A stretch of 64,000 nucleotides of DNA, taken from Neonectria sp. B-13 (lineage: Eukaryota > Ascomycota > Sordariomycetes > Hypocreales > Nectriaceae). Below are positions 22,069 to 33,055 of the stretch, one piece after another. The notes beneath the pieces are model-generated. The model saw only the letters and a list, made by a program, of their open reading frames with translations, did no database searches and was not told the DNA's origin. The first letter of the stretch is position 1; the number at the start of each line of letters is the position of its first letter. The position numbers were made by a program, and so were the translations under genes. The stretch spans positions 372,001-436,000 of the forward strand of contig NOKP01000003.1 of NCBI GenBank assembly GCA_002682825.1, in the 5' to 3' direction.

Positions 22069-22642
22069 GGTTTCGTATTTGCTGTTGAAGATAATGGAGA
22101 AGGTAAAGTAGTTGTCCAACCAAGACTAAACGCTGAGAGGGCTGTTTGCTTTTAACATTTCTGCCAGTGACAGGTTGGCTCGGCGCAAGATGGACCTCCG
22201 CTGTTCCACGGGCCGAGGAATTGTGAGGCTACCGCCGTCGCCCCGGACTTCGGACACGGTCGGCGGGTTGAGCGAGGGAGCCCCACCTCCCCGCGGGATG
22301 CCCCAGATGGCGGCGCGAACGGCGCGGCGCATGTTCACCGTCCCGGCCAGCGTATGGATCGTGGCTTTTGTCCCAGAGCCATCGGCCACAGAGGTCATGA
22401 GCCGAGAGCCTATTACTACCGGACACTTATCTCAGGCGCCGGTTAAGGGCGGCATCTTGAGGAGTCACGAGTGCCAGAGGCGGAAACTTGCGGCTGTTTG
22501 TGTCCGCAGATTCAATTACTTGAGCATCGAGCTCGCTCAAGGCAGCGTCCTTATCAAGGTTGAGTAAACGTGCCCTCTCTGAGCTCCTTGCTATCCGATA
22601 TCTATTCCACGTTTCATCTCCAGTGCAAAAAGATCTCTCAAC
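22069..22642. promoter_or_regulatory. Divergent promoter of ADH and ALDH genes
   Basis: 574 bp, GC-rich, between divergent starts. Contains a cluster of same-orientation CGG triplets at 22244-22266, annotated separately. Confidence 0.5.
22244..22266 (+). promoter_or_regulatory. Cluster of five CGG triplets
   Basis: CGG occurs at 22244, 22251, 22257, 22261 and 22264, all in the same orientation within 23 bp, in the ADH/ALDH shared promoter. Zn2Cys6 regulators commonly bind paired CGG triplets, so this is a candidate operator. The region is GC-rich, which raises the chance expectation. Confidence 0.35.
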
Positions 22643-24214
22643 ATGTCTTTCGAATCCAATTTGTTCATCAATGGCAAGGTAAGTGAAATCTGCCATCCGT
22701 TACGCAAGAGAGACGACTCGCTCATCCTCTGCTCGTCTAGTATGTGCCTTCGTCGACCGGCGATACCTTGACCATCCATAGCCCGAATGATGATTCTGTC
22801 GTCGCCGACAAGATCCAAGTCGCGAGTGAGGCTGATGTCGACGCTGCAGTCACGGCGGCACGGGCTGCTTTTCCGGGTTGGAAGGCGACTGCTGCCCTTA
22901 GACGTGGGGTGATCATGAACAAGTTTGCGGACCTTCTCGAGGCGAATGTTGAGCGACTAGCTTCTCTCGAAGGCAAAGCTATGGGGCAGCCCATCGGCAC
23001 GGCGCGTGCGAACTTAGGTATTGCCATCAGTATCTGGCGGTACTATGCCGGAGCGGCAAGCAAGATCGCGGGGGAGTGTCTTACGCCAGACGCGGACAAT
23101 GTGTACAAGATTGTACAATACGAGCCGCTGGGAGTCTGTGCCGGCATCTGTGCCTGGAATGGCTCTCACCTACAGACCTCGTGGAAAGCTGCCCCAGCGG
23201 TAGCTGCCGGCAACACCTTTGTTCTCAAGTCCAGCGAGAAGACGCCAATTGCCCTCTGCCAATATGGGCAGCTCATACAGGAAGCCGGCTTCCCACCGGG
23301 TGTTATCAACGTTCTTGCCGGGGCCGGCAAGGTTGGCGCTCTCCTCGCCAGTCACATGGACATTGCCAAGGTTGCCTTCACCGGCTCCGTTGCTACAGGT
23401 CGAGCCGTACAGCTCGCGGCGACAAAGTCCAATCTCAAACGGGTCACGCTTGAGCTAGGTGGCAAGTCTCCCGCAATTATCTTCAACGACGCCAATATTA
23501 CCAACGCGATATATCACAGCAGTACCACTTTCCTCCGAAACTCAGGCCAAGTATGTGTCGCAGCATCACGAGTACTGGTTCAAGAGGACATCGCCCCGAA
23601 CTTCATCCAGGCTCTGAAGGCGGCCTTTGAGGATGCTGTCACCAAGATGGGCGACCCATCATCAGAACAGACGGTCTTCGGTCCATTGGCAGACAAGAAG
23701 CACTTCGATCATGTCAAGGGCTTTGTGGACAGCAGTAAGGCGGAAGGGATCGAGGTACTGGCAGGGGGTGAAAGAATCGGGGACAAGGGAACGTTTCTGC
23801 AACCAACCATCCTCTTGAACCCTGGCCTCAAGAGTAGGGTGTATACTGAGGAGATCTTTGGTCCTGTGCTTTGTGTGCGGACATTCAAGACCGAGGAGGA
23901 GGTTATCGAGCTGGCCAACGACTCACGTTTCGGACTGGGATGTAAGTTCTTCGTCTCTCAACCTCAGCTGAACGGCCATGACTCACACAGATATAGCAAC
24001 CATCTACACGTCAGACATTGCTCGAGCACTACGTGTTGCTGGCCAGATTGAAGTGGGCACGATCGGCATCAACACCGGCTTTATCCCGAATAAATCGACG
24101 TCATTCGGAGGTTGGAAGGAGAGCGGGATCGGGCGCGAAGGAGGCAGTGAGGGTTTGAAGGGCTACCTGCAGGCCAAAACCATCCACATCAACATGATGT
24201 TGCAGATAGAATAG
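22643..24214 (+). CDS. NAD(P)-dependent aldehyde dehydrogenase
   Basis: 486 residues in three exons (22643-22678, 22741-23941, 23991-24214). The first exon encodes only MSFESNLFINGK; the second continues YVPSSTGDTLTIHSP, the typical ALDH N-terminus. Motifs: GVCAGICAWNGSH, SWKAAPAVAAGNTFVLK, FTGSVATGRAV, LELGGKSPAII with the general-base Glu, NSGQVCVAASR with the nucleophilic Cys, and EEIFGPVLCVRTF. The last intron (23942-23990) joins FGLG to YIATIYTSDIARAL. It oxidises an aldehyde to the acid, probably the step after the neighbouring alcohol dehydrogenase. The exact aldehyde is not predictable. Confidence 0.94.
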
Positions 24215-25358
24215 TGAAGAAGCGCAGCTATGTACAAGCTTCAAGTGGTGACCCGGCGGGCTTCACGAGGTTGCAGGTAATGGGAAAGGCGATAGTTTCA
24301 CCGAACTAGCTTCTTGAACGAACATTCAGCCTCAATTGAACATTGGCCGCAGAGTCAATTTTCATTTGTCCACGTCCCTCAAATAAAAACTTTCGCAAGA
24401 ACTTGACTGCTGCATATATTCATGACAGCAAGGCTGACCTTGGTGGATGAGCATACGGTAGTTCAATCTTTAGGAAGAATCGGCATTTATCTAGCGTGAC
24501 TGTCCCTGTGTATTGCTCCCTTTACTCCCCTGCCCTAGAATATTTACGACGCAAATCCAGACACAAACAATGGTGATTCCCGTAGCCGTGCCAAATTTAG
24601 ACTTCTCAATGCCCTTCGGCATCTTGCTGAATTGTAACACAGTAAGTTATTCATCACGGTCCTGGCCTTACCAGCTGCCATCTACTTCGCAATTTAGTCG
24701 AATCCTGCCCGATTACTCTACACAAAGTAGACCTCTAACTTAGCCCGCCTACCACCCAGTAAAGACAATGAAGCATTTTCTTAGTGATTCATTTACTATT
24801 TTTGAAGAGCTGAGCATCAGTTTATTAAACAAGGCTGTTGTAACGGACGTGTCTTAACCGTTATACCATAGGGGAAAGGATTGGTCAATAATCGCATTGG
24901 TTGCAATTACTGAGCACGTCAACTGCTCTTTTAAGCCTACCTACTGTTCGGTAAACCAAGTCGTACCAAACCGGAATCTCTTACTAGGCTTCAGCCTATG
25001 TGTCAGATATCAGAGTGAAAAAATGGATATTAATGTTCTTCTGTCCTCCTCCTCGCCGCTTGAGGTTCCAGAGCAAGTCTATATGCCGTATTTGTGCGAT
25101 GTGAAATCAACTGAAAGCTGCTTGCTAAGTCTGTGGCAATAGGTGGCAACTGTCATCTTTGATGACAATATTTATCAGCCTTTCAAGCTATTTCAATGAG
25201 GTTCTTTTGCCACTATTCAACAACTGTCGTACGGTCAGAGGGAGACTAAGTAGGGGCTCATCATTAGCACACCAGAGACTTCAACAGTCGGAAAGCACGA
25301 GACCTCCCTATCAGCCGGTATAAAATTGTAATTCATCTATCATTATTGTACATCAATA
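24215..25358. other. Gene-poor interval
   Basis: 1.14 kb between the ALDH and receptor 3' ends (convergent). AT-rich with only short frames; no recognisable gene, RNA or repeat. Confidence 0.45.
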
Positions 25359-26850
25359 TTAACTTCTGGTTATGACCCTCCGAAATTCCTTCTCTGTGCT
25401 ATTTACAGAAGGGCTTGAACTTGACGACGGATCTGGGTATCTGGGATCGCGGTCCTTTGTATCGTCGACCTCCACCACAACCGAAGTGACTGTGTCCATG
25501 TGTATCGCCGGCCCCCTCAAAGATTCTTGGCTGATCGTCCTGGTCATACCCTTGCGACCTCTTGGATCGGATCCTCCTCCTCGACTCGTCCAAAACCACC
25601 ATCCGCCAGTTGAATCGCTGCCCTGGCTTCCTTGCTTGCCTCCCTGGATTGAGATGACGTTGCCGTAACGGCGGTTCGTTGGCGTCTTCATAAAGGCAAA
25701 CGTGTTCAGACCAAGGTCCGTGGCATCGAGGTCATATCTGGACGAGAATATAATGACGTTACGAGTCGTGCCGAAAAGGAGACAGTCGAAAGAGCCGTTT
25801 GAGGCAATCATTGCACCGGCGAAGCAGAAGTAACCCAGCGGGACGTTGGCCCCGGCCATTGTTGCGATACGACCAAGTGCAAGCGGCAGGGTGCAGAGGA
25901 CGTAAATGACGGGGTAAATAAGGAAAGCCGGGTTGTGGCTCAGTTGAAGTTGGGTGGTATCTTCCCCTTCGCTGGGCTTTGCGGTGCTATCGGGCCGATT
26001 CTGTCGACGGATCGAGAGGAAGATGCCGATGTATAGCAGCGAGGTAACCCCCAGGGCGATGAAGATGAAGAGATAGTGAGTAAGAAGTCGCAGGTTCTCA
26101 TACTCCCTGTTCATCCAGCACTATATTACCATGTCAGTGTGTTGTAAAGGTTGAAGAAGAGAGAGAACTAACCCAACTGCCTGCACGAACAAAGAACCCT
26201 CCATGTGCAGCACCCCCACGAGTGGCAGCGATTGGGATGAAGGATATCGCATACACGAAGGCCCAGATGAAGGCGATGGCAATGTACAGAACATTCTGCT
26301 TTACCCGGCGTCGCTTCACGACCGACATGTACGTGTGTACCGCAATTGACGTGATGAACATGCTTGACGACAAGTCTCCCAGAGAGACAAACAGCCCTTG
26401 CGTGAAGCACGTCGGCGTGCCCACGACGACCGCATCTTTGCGCAGCCACTCCGCGTTGAGGAAGAAGGCCACTCCTTGGTGCATGTCGGCCAGAAGGAGA
26501 TTCACAATCAGGACGAGGAACTGGTTCGGGTGCTTTGGAGCAGCCTGTAGCTTCGCATCACCGGCCGGAGGTTGCTGGTCGGTGGCCTGGTTGTCGGAAA
26601 AGATGCCGTCGATACCGAGTGAAAAGTCGATGGCCTTCTGGAATCCACCGGTTTGTTGCACCTGGCTCGCCCGCCGATTCTTGATAAAAAGGTGCCATGT
26701 TACCAGTTTGAAGGTGAGGTAAAAGAAGAGTATGCTCGACGAGAAGAAAGAGATGAAGGCGAGGATGGTAATGGCCGTCAGTCCGCTTCGGAGGTTTGGC
26801 GGCAACGGGCTGAGAGTCTGGCTCTCCAGCTTCAAGTCCCCCCAAGCCAT
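25359..26850 (-). CDS. Seven-transmembrane (GPCR-like) receptor
   Basis: 479 residues in two exons (26850-26173, 26120-25359); the 52-bp intron joins VRAGSW to CWMNREYENLRLLTHY. Seven hydrophobic segments: about residues 25-50, 110-135, 145-175, 190-213, then (exon 2) around LFIFIALGVTSLLYIGIFL, FLIYPVIYVLCTLPLALG, and YFCFAGAMIASNGSFDCLL. Cys in GTPTCFTQG and the Cys of SWCW are the likely extracellular disulfide. NQFLVLIVNLLLADMHQ is typical of fungal Git3/Gpr1-like or rhodopsin-like orphan receptors. A roughly 60-residue loop follows TM1, and a Ser/Gly/Arg-rich cytosolic tail of about 110 residues ends the protein. Ligand unknown. Start chosen at the first ATG. Confidence 0.85.
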
Positions 26851-28914
26851 GGTGGTAGACTCAATGGGCAATTAAAGATACTAAAGCGAGGGGATCTTCA
26901 ATCACATATCACGGAGTCAACGAAGACTCCTGCATGGCGTGCCTGGCGAGCGCTGATCAACAACAGAATTTGGCCGGCTTCCCACCCACACCAACTGCGT
27001 GGCGGCGGCCTTCTTTAATGGTAAACACCCCTCACAAAACTTGCATATGCCAAGGCGAACCGGGGAGGATCCTTTCGGCTCGACAACCCGACCAGGCTAG
27101 CGTTTCAAGCTGCGCCCAGGGGTCAGGTTGTATAGATCAATCGGCCGAGCAGCTGGCCGTGCGCGTGGTGGAGATCGGGTCAGGTAACGCCGAGTGCGTC
27201 AAGGAACACCGGAATTCCATTCATCCAGAAATCCAGGGATTGCCTGGTCATGGTATGAGGAAACAATCTGAGCACAGCAAGCTACGACTTGCGGTGGCAG
27301 CAACTCAGTAGGATCAATTGCGCTTGAGTTCGGACACAAACTACGGGGTTGCATGCTTTAACTACACACTACGTCGTATAATGACTCGTAGGCAAGACTT
27401 GAAGTTCTGGCAATCCAACTCAGCGACTGCTTGGACTCGGCGGCGTGGCCGTGTAGACTTCAGGGTCTTCCCTGTCGTAGTTCAAGATCGTGTCATCGCT
27501 TGGCAATTTATGGCACCGCATGGGGGTTCGCACCAACCACGCAGACCAGGGCGCTCTCCCATGGTGGTGGAGTCGTCAAGATCTCATCGATCGTTACCAC
27601 CAAACCGGGGCGTCTATATCGCGTTTTCCATTGGGATTAAAGGCTATCAAGGCATGTAAGTGCGTGCTGCGAACCACGATGCACAGCCATCACCAAAACG
27701 CAAAAAGGAACAATCTTCAATCCTATTCCTCACTTGTTCCCCTGTGGCAACGTTGCGATCGACACTGAAATCCTTGTTGGTGGTACGTCTTTAGGTTTCC
27801 GCCCGAGTCATTGCATCGCTAGGCGAGTCCGACCGCCAACGGCCTTTGCGTCGGCCAAGACCTCCCGAAGAATCCGTAGTTTCTTCCGAAGCGATGGCAT
27901 CGGGAATCCAAAGACTGTTGTGGTTGGTGGACTTCCGGGCAGGATTTCGACGCTTGCGAGAATACAGCTAACGCGCAAAGATAGCTTCGCTCGGTGTTCG
28001 CGCTAGGACGCCTGACAGTTTCCTAAAGGCGGAAGGCTTGGATTCGGACGCAGCTGAAACAGTCGGCGACCTGCGAGAATACCACCTTATGCACGAAATA
28101 AGAATGGTGTCTTGGAACATGTTTACGTACAGGCGAGCCTTTCGAGCGCCACCCTTCAAAGGATCCTGGCCCTAGTCTCTTAGTTTTGCTCAACGCACAC
28201 GGGCCCTTTTTAGCTCAGGAACGCATAATCATCACGTTACATCTTGAGGTCCGTGGTCTTGCACTTGAGGCTCATTCGACCCTCCTCATTACCTTGTCCC
28301 TGTCTAGAGGAAGGAAAAGTCCGTGGCAGGCCGTGATTTCACCTGAAGTTAACCATGAGGCCTAAAAGTTCGTGGGAGCAGGAAAGCACGGAACTAAGCC
28401 AAACCCTCATTGTAGAGACTTATCTCGTCCATGGCGTTGCTGAGCTTAGAGTGTGTAACATCCTAACCGAGGCATGTTCATGTTCGCCCTTGAAGCCATG
28501 CACCGCCATCCCTCACTGGCATTGACCACACCGATGTCCTAGCTCATTGAAAGTCAAGGGAATGGACAGCAATGATACCGAGTCGCCGACCGATCCAGGT
28601 GCTGCACTTTCCAGACGGTGAAAACTCAGCAGACGGCGACTCGGGGACGTTAAAGGAAGACATGTGATCGGGTCGAATGGTCCCTGATTTGAGGTCTCGG
28701 GGGGACCCCTACGCCACATACGGCGACGTTTTCGGGGGTCTAAGTTAATAGGCATTGTCGATGGAATGTAAGCTCGGCGTTAGTTTCCCCGCACTGCGGA
28801 TCTCGTGCCTCGGGCTTTGGGCCAGTTCTCTGGTAAAGCCTCTTACCGATGTTCTTGTCCTACCAAGTCTTAATTATTGTGCAGTTCGTATAATCAATTC
28901 ATACGGCAAGCAAA
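26851..28914. other. Gene-poor interval
   Basis: About 2 kb upstream of the receptor with a mixture of GC-rich and AT-rich patches. Open frames around 26,930-27,660 and 28,510-28,755 have no recognisable motif and I do not regard them as genes. No tRNA recognised. Confidence 0.4.
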
Positions 28915-29706
28915 CTAATAGGACAGGGTAGTATCATGGACTAGGTAGTAGTTGTTGCCATTTGAGCGACTTGCACGCTTCAAATGATTGAACGCTGAGT
29001 TTTCTTCTACGAGGTAGTGAGGGGGTATGCTGGCCGAGGAGGTCAATTGGACAGAAGCAACTACGATCGCAGCGTATTGGATATTTTTTTGCAATAAGTA
29101 GACTCGAATTGAAGTCGCTATGTCAAAGCCAACATGCAAGGTAGATCATATCTCCTGTGCAGTTACCTGTATGAGATCTTCGTCGAGCCCCCGATCACTG
29201 TGCATCAAACTGAAGACCCCGCACCAGTCGGAGCAAGGGTCGAGGCGTCAGAGGAGATGTTACAGGTCGACGGTGGGGAGCTATTCGTAGCTCCGAAAGA
29301 GAGCGTTGACCCTGTTAATGGCCTGCTGGATATCACACTGACGGTATTCATAGCTGGCGGGAGTTGTAGCCTGTGGGATCGCCAATCGAACGTTGACCGG
29401 GTCGTCGCGACGGTGGACGTAGCGGTTCAAACCGGCATCAATGTGACTCGGTGGCAATGCGGGAGCGGCATTTGGTTGGGTGCGGCTTTGTCAATAATTA
29501 GCCTTCGTCGATATAGTGGTCTGAAACATAACACAAAAACAAGCGATGGAAGGCCGAGATGTCACAAAATAACAGAGGACAAAGAAAAAACCCACCGAGG
29601 TGGTCTCCGAGCCGGGGCTGAAGTGGGTCCCGGAGTGACCTGGGCGGAGGACGCCATCCTGGGGTCGATTCAACGATGATGATTGGTCCCTGGCCTTTGG
29701 CCTCAC
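28915..29706. other. Ambiguous small open frames, unrecognised
   Basis: A plus-strand frame at 29134-29679 (ATG, 181 codons) shows no domain, signal peptide or splice signal. On the minus strand, around 29286-29365, a frame reads ASYEYRQCDIQQAINRVNAL, whose C..I..AI pattern vaguely recalls small secreted RNase-like folds. A further minus frame at 28915-29139 ends NNYYLVHDTTLSY. I cannot assemble a convincing gene from either strand. It may be a decayed small secreted-protein gene or chance. Confidence 0.2.
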
Positions 29707-30220
29707 AGCCGCAGATACGTCGTACCTCTCACGACTGAGAAGAACGGCAATAAAGGGTAAAGAGGTTTTGGGTGAGAGGTTTTAGGCTCTTGCTGCTGGC
29801 GAGAGAAGCAGTTAGGTATAAGATTTTGATGAGGAAGTCTGACAGTATTTAATGAAAGTAATTACGTTGGGTTATGCCCGTCAATGCCGTATATTTCGAC
29901 TGAGCACGCTCAATACCCGCACGCATAAGTGATAGTATTCGCACACATACTTACTATCGTTCATACAGGTTACAGGCCCTAGTAGTTCTAAGTATCTGGT
30001 ATGTGCGGAGAAAGTAGGCACTCAGAGCTCCTTGATTTGGATATAAAATATAGAAAGAAAACCTGGAAAATATGAAGAATATTTGTATACTGATTGCGAA
30101 TTTCATCGCGCAAGCCTAGCATAAGAAAGTTATGTTGCTCGTTTTTATATCAAAACAAGGAGGTACTGGGACGGTGTGAATCGCCACATTCGCCGCGATA
30201 TTCCAACTTTCCCGGCAGGT
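29707..30220. other. AT-rich interval
   Basis: About 500 bp, noticeably AT-rich after 29,800. No coding or structured feature seen. Confidence 0.4.
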
Positions 30221-30221
30221 C

Positions 30222-30480
30222 ACCCACGAACGCGCCTCCTCCTAATACGCGGGACGCCTACACACGTCCAAACGCGCTCAGATACGCCAGATACCATTTA
30301 CTTCGACGTGTCTTATAAACCCGCGAACGCGCCTCCTCCCAAAACGCAGGACGCCAAGGGACGCCTCAATACGCCCAGACACGCCCGGAAACGCTTACGA
30401 GCTCCAGATACCACCGGGACGTTCCTTAGGTAGATACCCGCGAACACGCCCGCTCTAAAAACGCGGGGTGTCCTTAAAAG
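30222..30480 (+). repeat. Three diverged direct repeats rich in ACGC words
   Basis: Three related copies start with CGAACGCGCCTCCTCC at 30227, CGAACGCGCCTCCTCC at 30324 and the degenerate CGAACACGCCCGCTCT at 30441. Each is followed by AAAACGC(A/G)GG-like sequence and by many ACGC/ACGCC words. Start-to-start distances are 97 and 117 bp. The block is much more GC-rich than its flanks. The unit is not one I recognise; it could be a decayed minisatellite or part of a dead mobile element. Confidence 0.6.
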
Positions 30481-33055
30481 CCGGTTGAAAATGATCAAGA
30501 CACGCCCAGTCAGGAACAGCAGGGCCAAGCGCCCCTTGGATGCTCCCTGCCAAAAGTGAACGTCAAGATACTGCTCTTACTGACACATTCACATGTCATC
30601 TCCAAGTTCAAGCACTCTCGGCCAAAAAATGCCTCAGCGGGGCACTCTGGTTCGAGGACGCAAAAGCAAGACTGGTCACAAGGTCAAAGGCGCAAATGGG
30701 CAAAGGATCAAAGGCACGAGAGCATATTTGGTGCAGACTGCAGTGCAGCTATTATTCAAGATAGGAGCTCTATACCGTACCGACTTCCAATTTAGTTACA
30801 AATATGTGCTCAGATTAATTACCAAACTTTGGTCAAAATCTCGTCTAGTGGCCACTGGGCTGCGAACTGAATATTATCTGCGTATCTCACCCGTAGCCGG
30901 GACACCTTTCACCTTAGAACCGACACTTGGAATTTAAAAAGGATAATTAATTAGCTGTCGGTACTGGCTTCAGGTGAATTAAGATGACCCAAAGTAGGAC
31001 AACAATATTAAGAAGTCACCATCTTCTTTTTCCCAAGCATATATAACGTAGGTATGGTCATTCTTCGCCTTGTCATCTTTTGATACTACTATACATGCAA
31101 GCTCAGGACCTTTGAAATCACGACACATCGTAGCGTGGCTAATAAATTACACCAAGTGCTGGAGGGGTGCATGAACGCGCCCTTCGTGTTTGTGAGTACA
31201 AATGGACTGGAGATGTCATGGCCCAGGTTGCCACCTCCGTGTTTTAAAGCGCCGTCTCGGAACGGCCTGGCCAACCAACTGCGTGTTCTGACCGATGTCA
31301 CACACGGCCACATGATGTGTACACGTCACACCCAGCCTCATAATTACACACCAATCACGACAGGATCATGTTTCTCATCGCGCTCAAGCGACGGGATCAC
31401 GCTTCAACGCCGTGATCCATAGATATATAGGATCACCACAGCCGCGATCCAACCAATGACGGTCGGGTCTAACCTATGGGGTGTATGGTAGGTCCGAGGC
31501 GTGGTTGAACAGGAGGTCTTTGGTTCGTGAGACAGACAGACCAAAGATGGAAAAAGGTCGAGAAACGAGGTGATGGACTAAGCTAGCTACTAGGGGAATG
31601 ATCCCTTATGTACACAGTGATATCGTTCACTTCCTTTCTATCCTTTTTCATGAATGCGTTGGCATAGCTGTTGTGGCGCCGGTTGCTTGCTTGTTAGATG
31701 TCTGATGCCGTGACCGGCACGTGACATATTAGGTGAGCGCTTACACCAGGCGTGAGCTGAATGATGTAGTGGACCAGGACGTCGTACTGAGCAATGTAGG
31801 CCACGGTTTGGTAATGTGCAAAAGGTAGTTTGTGTAACCAAGTGTGTTGGTAGCTAGGGAGCTTAAGGCTCTTGTGTAATGTGCTAAATGAACGCGTATA
31901 TATACTAAGGGGCACATTAGTGATGCGCAAACATGTTCGACTGCAATTAGGGGTATCTACCTTCGCAGTAATTGCAGACTTAATGAACACCACAGCCCCA
32001 GATACCTTTGAACCCGGGAGTTTTCCTGTATACTGCGGAAGATGCAGTCGTCACATTTTAGCCAAGCCTTACAATCAATAGTGTTCAAGTCAAAGAAAGA
32101 AAGAAGAACTGCAATGTTCTTGTATATACAGCAAAGTGAACCATTCACCGCAGGGTCGACAACGTGAACGGAGCGAACTGGAAATGCTTTAGGTTTCTAG
32201 TCGTTGCGATAGGATTACGTTCAGAACTTGGATCTGAAAAAGGATAGTGACACGTTATTACCGCTTGCCACGGGGCCATTTTCAGACAGCGCAGGGAGAT
32301 CAATGCTGTCTAAGAAGCTCTCGTGCTTGATCAACTAATTGAAACAAAATCGCAAGTAAGAAGACAAACAAGATTGAAAGAGGTTTGAAGTGTAATGACC
32401 CGTAAGTAAGCTTTGTCGCAACCTTGCTCTCGTACATAGTACTTCGCATCGCGCTTTAAAGTGATCAGGTTTCTTTGTCCCGAAATCCACGGGTGGACAC
32501 GAGGACAACTGGTAATCAACGCCAACTGCCTGAGTCTGAACACAAGCCATCTACTCGACCGGCCCACCGGTGGCATGACGATCGCAAGACACTTCTGAGT
32601 CCCGAGAGCTGCCGTCCGCGTTGCCGGGTGCCGAAGTTCGATCACAAGACCACTAGTATCGGGAGCATGTCGGCGCTTTCGCGACCCAGCCCGACGGGAA
32701 TATTCCCAATCGAGACCTAAACATGTCGCAGCCGGGGTGGTTCTCTCCTCGTGGCGTCTCCACATCGCCAGGTTCTTGCTCCCCCGCACCCCGGACGATC
32801 ATGCCAGGACGGTCAAAGTGAAGTTGCGGGGTTGGAAATACGACTTGGCCACGGCGGAGAAATAGATCGACATAAGCCCTAATTGAGGTTTCCCCGAAGT
32901 TTGGTCGTCAGACGGAGGGATCGCCGTGAGAGGGGCTGAGTTTGGCGGTGGCTAGTTCGCTAGGTAATTAATATAAAAAGACGCTGCTCATAGGTCGTCG
33001 CTTTTCAGATCTTTTTAGTATTCCAGTGTCCTTAGTACTCATATATACTCCCGCA
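30481..33055. other. Gene-poor interval upstream of the carboxylesterase
   Basis: 2.6 kb with only short frames. A frame at 30593-30937 is Lys/Arg-rich in its first half, without a known domain. A small hairpin (GGATCACG at 31394-31401, CGTGATCC at 31411-31418) stands alone. The right end contains the carboxylesterase promoter. Confidence 0.4.
32972..32979 (+). promoter_or_regulatory. TATA box of the carboxylesterase gene
   Basis: TATAAAAA lies 84 bp upstream of the ATG at 33056, a normal spacing for a fungal promoter with a short leader. Confidence 0.5.

Noticed and set aside
31394..31418. Small inverted repeat GGATCACG / CGTGATCC
   Set aside because: An 8-bp stem with a 9-bp loop in isolation is common by chance and is not tied to any gene end.
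32331..32789. 152-codon minus-strand frame in the gap before the carboxylesterase
   Set aside because: No recognisable domain and Arg/Cys/Thr-biased composition; likely chance.
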